Notes under the pieces: model-generated
What the model was told of the DNA's origin: nothing
Database searches by the model: none
What the model saw: only the letters and a program-made list of their open reading frames with translations
NCBI GenBank assembly: GCA_003153575.1
Contig: PLZW01000019.1
Coordinates: forward strand, 1 to 62,890
Origin: Acidimicrobiaceae bacterium
Lineage (GTDB): Bacteria > Actinomycetota > Acidimicrobiia > Acidimicrobiales > RAAP-2
DNA length: 62,890 nt
Direction: 5' to 3'
Part shown: piece by piece, positions 59,380 through 62,890 of the stretch
Layout of the letters: each line of letters starts with the position of its first letter
Numbering within the stretch: position 1 is the stretch's first letter
Made by a program: the position numbers and the translations under genes

Positions 59380-60171
59380 ATGAGGTGGCAGCGCGTACTC
59401 CAGGCCGGCTGCCTCATGGTGTCCACGGCCGTCAGCATCACCGCGTGCGGCGCATCGACGACGTCGACCACGACGGGTGTGCCCGGCGTCCACGCCGACC
59501 CGCTGACCCGCGTCAGGGCGTCGGTGGGAGCGACCGAGGCCGCCGGGAGCGCCCACTTCGTCACCACCGCGACCATCCAGCCGGTGACCGGGTCGATCCC
59601 GTCGACGGTCGAGCACACCGCCGGGACGGGTGACGTCGACTTCGCCGGCCCGGACATCGAGCTCGAGACCGGTGCGCAACTGGCGAACACGCCGAACCCG
59701 CCGGTCACCAGGGTCCTGCGGATCGGCGATGCCGTGTACGTCTCCACCGCCCCCTCGGGCATCCGGTGGGTGCGCTCCTACACCCTCGCCAAGAACGTCA
59801 ACTATCTCGGTCCGGTGACAGCGGCCTCACTGGTGGACACGAAGGGGCCGGTCGGCGTGCTCGGGACGACGACGATCGACGGTGGACCGGCCATCGAGTT
59901 CGCGGTGGCCGTGCCGGGCGGGACCTCGACACAGTCCGGATCTGGCAACGGGGTCCAGCACATCACCGTCGCTCCGTTCGTGGCCCACGTCTGGCTGGAC
60001 GGGCGCGGCCGGATCGTGCAGACGTCGGCGACAGTCGTCGTCACCGTCACCCCGCCTCCGGTCTCGCTGGGATCCTCCCCGGTGCCGTACACCTACTCCT
60101 CCACCTCGACGGCCACGTTGTCGAAGTTCGGAGAGCCGGTGCACCTCTCCCGCCCGACGGGCGCCGGCTGA
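59380..60171 (+). CDS. Secreted lipoprotein, unknown function
   Basis: 263 residues: VLQAGCLMVSTAVSITACGAS gives a signal peptide with lipobox ITAC; Thr/Ser linker; then a beta-rich domain (AAGSAHFVTTATIQPVTG, GDVDFAGPDIELETG, RVLRIGDAVYVSTAPSGIRWVR, AHVWLDGRGRIVQTSATVVV). The pattern resembles the LppX/LprG-type lipid-binding fold of actinomycetes. GGGG precedes the ATG weakly. Confidence 0.75.
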   Translation: MRWQRVLQAGCLMVSTAVSITACGASTTSTTTGVPGVHADPLTRVRASVGATEAAGSAHFVTTATIQPVTGSIPSTVEHTAGTGDVDFAGPDIELETGAQLANTPNPPVTRVLRIGDAVYVSTAPSGIRWVRSYTLAKNVNYLGPVTAASLVDTKGPVGVLGTTTIDGGPAIEFAVAVPGGTSTQSGSGNGVQHITVAPFVAHVWLDGRGRIVQTSATVVVTVTPPPVSLGSSPVPYTYSSTSTATLSKFGEPVHLSRPTGAG

Positions 60172-60189
60172 CCGGACCATCCAGGGGGA

Positions 60190-60738
60190 CTACCGGCCTG
60201 CGGTCCGCCAGGTGTCCGACGTGAGCCTCCGCACCAGCAGGGGTGGGTCCCGCTCCGGGTCCGTCGTGGCCGAACCCGGACCGAATCCCAGTCGGTCCAT
60301 GACCCGACCCGACGCTACGTTCTCGGGCTCGTAGATCGAGACGATCTCGTCGATGCCGAGTTCCTCGAAGCCCCATCGGAGTGCCGCCTCCGCCGCTTCG
60401 GTGGCGTACCCCTTCCCCCGGAACTCGATGCCGAGCCTCCAACCGACCTCGATGGCCGGTAGGATCTCGGGGAGGAAATCGGGCACCGACAGTCCGGCCC
60501 AGCCCATGAGCGATCCGGTCGCCCGTCCGGTGACGGCGTGGAACGCCGGTCGTTCGGGATCGGAGCTCTGGTCGATCACCCGGTCGAGGAACGCCGCCGT
60601 CTCGTCATCGGTCATGCCACGACGGAGCGGGTACCACCAGAACGTCTCCTCGGCTTGGAGCCCGACCAATGCCGCGAGGTCGGCGACGGTGAACGGCCGG
60701 AGCACGAGGCGTTCGGTTTCGAGCGTGGCGATCACCAT
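60190..60738 (-). CDS. GNAT-family N-acetyltransferase (RimJ/RimL-like)
   Basis: 182 residues: METERLVLRPF-like TLETERLVLRPFTVADLAALVGL, IEVGWRLGIEFRGKGYATEAAEAALRWGFEELGIDEIVSIYEPENVASGRVMDRLGFGP. The RGKGYATEA loop binds acetyl-CoA. Acceptor unknown. ATG 60738; a longer frame upstream lacks family sequence. Convergent with the lipoprotein gene. Confidence 0.9.
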   Translation of the reverse strand: MVIATLETERLVLRPFTVADLAALVGLQAEETFWWYPLRRGMTDDETAAFLDRVIDQSSDPERPAFHAVTGRATGSLMGWAGLSVPDFLPEILPAIEVGWRLGIEFRGKGYATEAAEAALRWGFEELGIDEIVSIYEPENVASGRVMDRLGFGPGSATTDPERDPPLLVRRLTSDTWRTAGR

Positions 60739-60816
60739 CCCAGCTTGGCACCGCCCCCGCGGTGGCGCGCCCCGGTCCACCGGTCCGGGACTCTGACGGG
60801 ATGGTAAGACCTACCC

Positions 60817-61740
60817 ATGGACACGCGACGCATCGGCTCACTCGAGGTATCCGTCATCGGCCTCGGCACCAACAATTTCGGTTTCTTCATGGAGGAGGAC
60901 GCCGTGCCACCGGTGGTCGACGCCGCCTTGGAGGCCGGCATCAACTTCTTCGACACCGCCGACTCCTACCTCGAGAGCGAGGCCCGGCTGGCCAAGGCCC
61001 TCGGGGCCCGGCGCGACGAGGTCGTGATCGGGACCAAGTTCGCCAGCCCTGTGGACGGCGGGACGGGCGGCGGCACCCCGGCGTATGTTCGGGCCGCCGT
61101 CGAGCGGAGCTTGGCCAAGCTCGGCACCGACCGGATCGACCTCTACCAGATGCACCGCCCGGACGAGGACACGCCGATCGCCGACACGCTGGGGGCCCTC
61201 GACGAGCTGGTCACCGAAGGCAAGGTCCTCGAGATCGGCTGCTCGAACTTCAACGCCGCCCAGCTGCGCGAGGCCGACGCGGCGGCAACCGCCTCCGGCG
61301 GGGCCCGGTTCGTGTCCGTCCAGAACCAGTGGAGCCTGCTCCAGCGGGACGACGAAGCCGAGGCGGTTCCCGAGGCCGAGCGCCTCGGCATCGGCTACCT
61401 CCCGTACTACCCGCTGGCCAGCGGGCTGCTGTCGGGCAAGTACGCCCGGGGTGAGGGTGCTCCGGCCGGGACCCGCCTCGTCCACTTCGGCGAAACTGCC
61501 GGGGGACTGTTCTCCGACCGGAACTTCGACATCGTCGACGCCGCAGCGGCCTGGGCTTCCGAGCGGGGCCACACCGTGCTCGAGTTGGCCCTGGCCTGGA
61601 TGGCGGCCAAGCCGGTGGTGGCCTCGGTGATCGCCGGGGCGACCTCCCCCGCACAGGTCCGGGCCAACGCCGCGGCTGCCACGTGGGTCCTCACCCCCGA
61701 CGAGGTCGCCGAGGTCGACGCCCTCGCCCCGCCGGTCTGA
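60817..61740 (+). CDS. Aldo/keto reductase
   Basis: 307 residues: GLGTNNFGFFMEEDAVPPVVDAALEAGINFFDTADSYLESEARLAKALGARRDEVVIGTKF, RIDLYQMHRPDEDTPIADTLGALDELV, IGCSNFNAAQLREA, VQNQWSLLQRD, PYYPLASGLLSGKY. Catalytic Asp-Tyr-Lys-His residues are in place. NADPH-linked reduction of an unknown carbonyl. Confidence 0.92.
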   Translation: MDTRRIGSLEVSVIGLGTNNFGFFMEEDAVPPVVDAALEAGINFFDTADSYLESEARLAKALGARRDEVVIGTKFASPVDGGTGGGTPAYVRAAVERSLAKLGTDRIDLYQMHRPDEDTPIADTLGALDELVTEGKVLEIGCSNFNAAQLREADAAATASGGARFVSVQNQWSLLQRDDEAEAVPEAERLGIGYLPYYPLASGLLSGKYARGEGAPAGTRLVHFGETAGGLFSDRNFDIVDAAAAWASERGHTVLELALAWMAAKPVVASVIAGATSPAQVRANAAAATWVLTPDEVAEVDALAPPV

Positions 61741-61806
61741 GTCGCGTCGGGTCCTCACCGGTCGGGTGGACCTCTGCGGACCGGGGCGCGCCAGCCGTGC
61801 GGTCGT

Positions 61807-62844
61807 ATGCTCTCGCAGGTGACGCCAGCGGACGAGGACGACCAGGGCGCCCATCCCCTGGCCCCGCTCGGCTTCGACCAGGCCCGTGCCGAGGAGGTGC
61901 GGGCCGCCGGGTTCGCCGCTGAGCTCGTCGCCCGGGTCGTCCGGATCGACCGGGGCTGGGCGACACTCCAGGGCACCCGCAAGGTCCGACGGGTGCCACT
62001 GCGCGAGTGCCCCCAGGTCGTCGTGGGCGACTGGCTGGTGCCCGACGGCCAGGGCGTGCTCCAGCGCCTCGAGCGCCGCAGCCTGCTGGTCCGGCGGTCG
62101 GTGTCGGGCCGGGACGAGCCGCAGCACATGGCGGCCAACGTCGATGTGGTCGTCGTGACCTGGGCACTCGACACCCGGGTGGGCAGCAGTCGCCTGCAGG
62201 ACATGCTCGCTCTGGCCCGCGACTCGGGTGCGGTGCCCGTCCTCGTGCTCTCCAAGGTCGACACCTCCGACTCCGGCGACGAGCTCGTCGACGAGCTGGG
62301 CGACGGGCTCGACGGCGTCGAGGTGCTGACGACCAGCACCGTGACCGGCGAAGGACTGGACCGGCTGCGTGCCCTGACCACCGGGCGCACGGTCGTGCTG
62401 CTCGGGGCGTCGGGGGCCGGCAAGTCCACGCTGACCAACGTGCTGCTCGGCGACGGGGCCCAGGAGACCGGCGAGGTCGGGCGCACGGGCGAGGGCCGCC
62501 ACACCACCACCCGCCGGGAGCTGCTACCGCTGCCGGGTGGCGGTGCGATCATCGACACCCCGGGTATCCGGGCCGCCACCGCCTGGGACGACGGTGAAGA
62601 TGAGGAGGACGCCCCGCGCTTCCCCGACCTCGACGCCCTGGCCGAGGAGTGCCGGTTCTCAGACTGCAGCCATGTCGGCACGCCGGGCTGTGCACTCGAG
62701 CAGGCGGTGGCCGACGGCACCCTCGGGCGGCGGCGGCGGGCTGAGTACCTGGCCTACGCCGAGGAGCGCAGCGCCAAGGTCGAGGCCCGGTCGGCCGCCA
62801 CCCGCCAGCGGGGGCGGGACAGCAACCGCCGCCAGCGCCCCTGA
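61807..62844 (+). CDS. rsgA: RsgA, small-subunit biogenesis GTPase
   Basis: 345 residues. OB fold at the N-terminus, circularly permuted GTPase motifs in order G4 (VLSKVDT), G1 (LLGASGAGKSTLTNVLLG), G2 (GRHTTTRREL), G3 (IDTPGIR), then a zinc knuckle CRFSDCSHVGTPGCAL. All are diagnostic. Acts on late 30S assembly. Starts ATG 61807. Confidence 0.94.
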   Translation: MLSQVTPADEDDQGAHPLAPLGFDQARAEEVRAAGFAAELVARVVRIDRGWATLQGTRKVRRVPLRECPQVVVGDWLVPDGQGVLQRLERRSLLVRRSVSGRDEPQHMAANVDVVVVTWALDTRVGSSRLQDMLALARDSGAVPVLVLSKVDTSDSGDELVDELGDGLDGVEVLTTSTVTGEGLDRLRALTTGRTVVLLGASGAGKSTLTNVLLGDGAQETGEVGRTGEGRHTTTRRELLPLPGGGAIIDTPGIRAATAWDDGEDEEDAPRFPDLDALAEECRFSDCSHVGTPGCALEQAVADGTLGRRRRAEYLAYAEERSAKVEARSAATRQRGRDSNRRQRP

Positions 62845-62856
62845 CCCACGGGCCGT

Positions 62857-62872
62857 GACCCGGTACCGGGTC
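62857..62872 (+). terminator. 16-bp palindrome after rsgA
   Basis: GACCCGGTACCGGGTC is a perfect palindrome 13 nt after the rsgA stop. As RNA it could form a 6-bp stem with a four-base loop. The core CCCGGTACCGGG also occurs after another gene at 29207. Confidence 0.45.
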
Positions 62873-62890
62873 GACGGATAGCCGGGTCGA

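Overview
The window is about 70% G+C DNA from a free-living actinomycete, most likely of the class Acidimicrobiia. Evidence for this is a BldD-type regulator, a mycothiol-type DinB-fold protein, an F420-type luciferase-like oxidoreductase, a DUF3052 protein, a single-chain glycyl-tRNA synthetase, widespread 1-4 nt gene overlaps and frequent GTG starts. Species identity is inference from gene content; no 16S rRNA gene is present.

Layout. (1) 1-500: edge of a mobile region, with the 3' end of an IS630-family transposase, a gene cut by it, direct repeats resembling integrase arm sites, and the 5' half of a tRNA-Met(CAT) that stops at the anticodon loop. (2) 0.5-17.4 kb: mostly housekeeping genes on the minus strand (GT-C-like membrane protein, ATP-grasp protein, tRNA-Asn, dnaG-sigA overlapping pair, pyruvate phosphate dikinase, glyQS, hemW, recO, uppS), broken at 11.3-12.2 kb by a deletion scar that joins a truncated ArsR-type regulator to the C-terminal third of a SulP transporter. 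(3) 17.5-35 kb: dinG, then a long minus-strand chaperone/RNA-metabolism string hrcA-dnaJ-rsmE-[bldD-HTH]-HIT-phoH-ybeY-corC-era, headed by a CIRCE element and interrupted by a BldD-like/excisionase-HTH pair with BldD-box-like sites; then a DtxR-family regulator, a double alpha/beta-hydrolase next to a flippase, and divergent lepA/rpsT.

(4) 35-50.7 kb is the most distinctive part: a divergent oxidative cluster. Rightward, TetR regulator - CYP123-like P450 - SDR - CYP51 - 3Fe-4S ferredoxin - NTF2-like protein. Leftward, 3-hydroxyisobutyrate-dehydrogenase-like - aldehyde dehydrogenase - carboxymuconolactone decarboxylase-like - SDR - enoyl-CoA hydratase - LLM oxidoreductase - thioesterase. The core matches, as I recall it, the Mycobacterium tuberculosis Rv0763c-Rv0771 region. 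Paired 16-bp operator-like sequences, 24 bp apart, lie in the shared intergenic promoter and also, 8 kb away, in the promoter of a Rieske oxygenase/dehydrogenase operon. They suggest one regulator controls all three transcription units, probably for breakdown of a sterol- or terpenoid-like lipid (substrate unknown).

(5) 50.7-62.9 kb: secreted S53 peptidase, mycothiol-linked DinB-fold protein, CPA1 Na+/H+ antiporter with a strong terminator hairpin, ABM and DUF3052 proteins, a zinc alcohol dehydrogenase divergent from a Baeyer-Villiger monooxygenase, a lipoprotein, GNAT, aldo/keto reductase and RsgA GTPase.

All functions come from reading the sequence and from memory of protein families; no database search was run.
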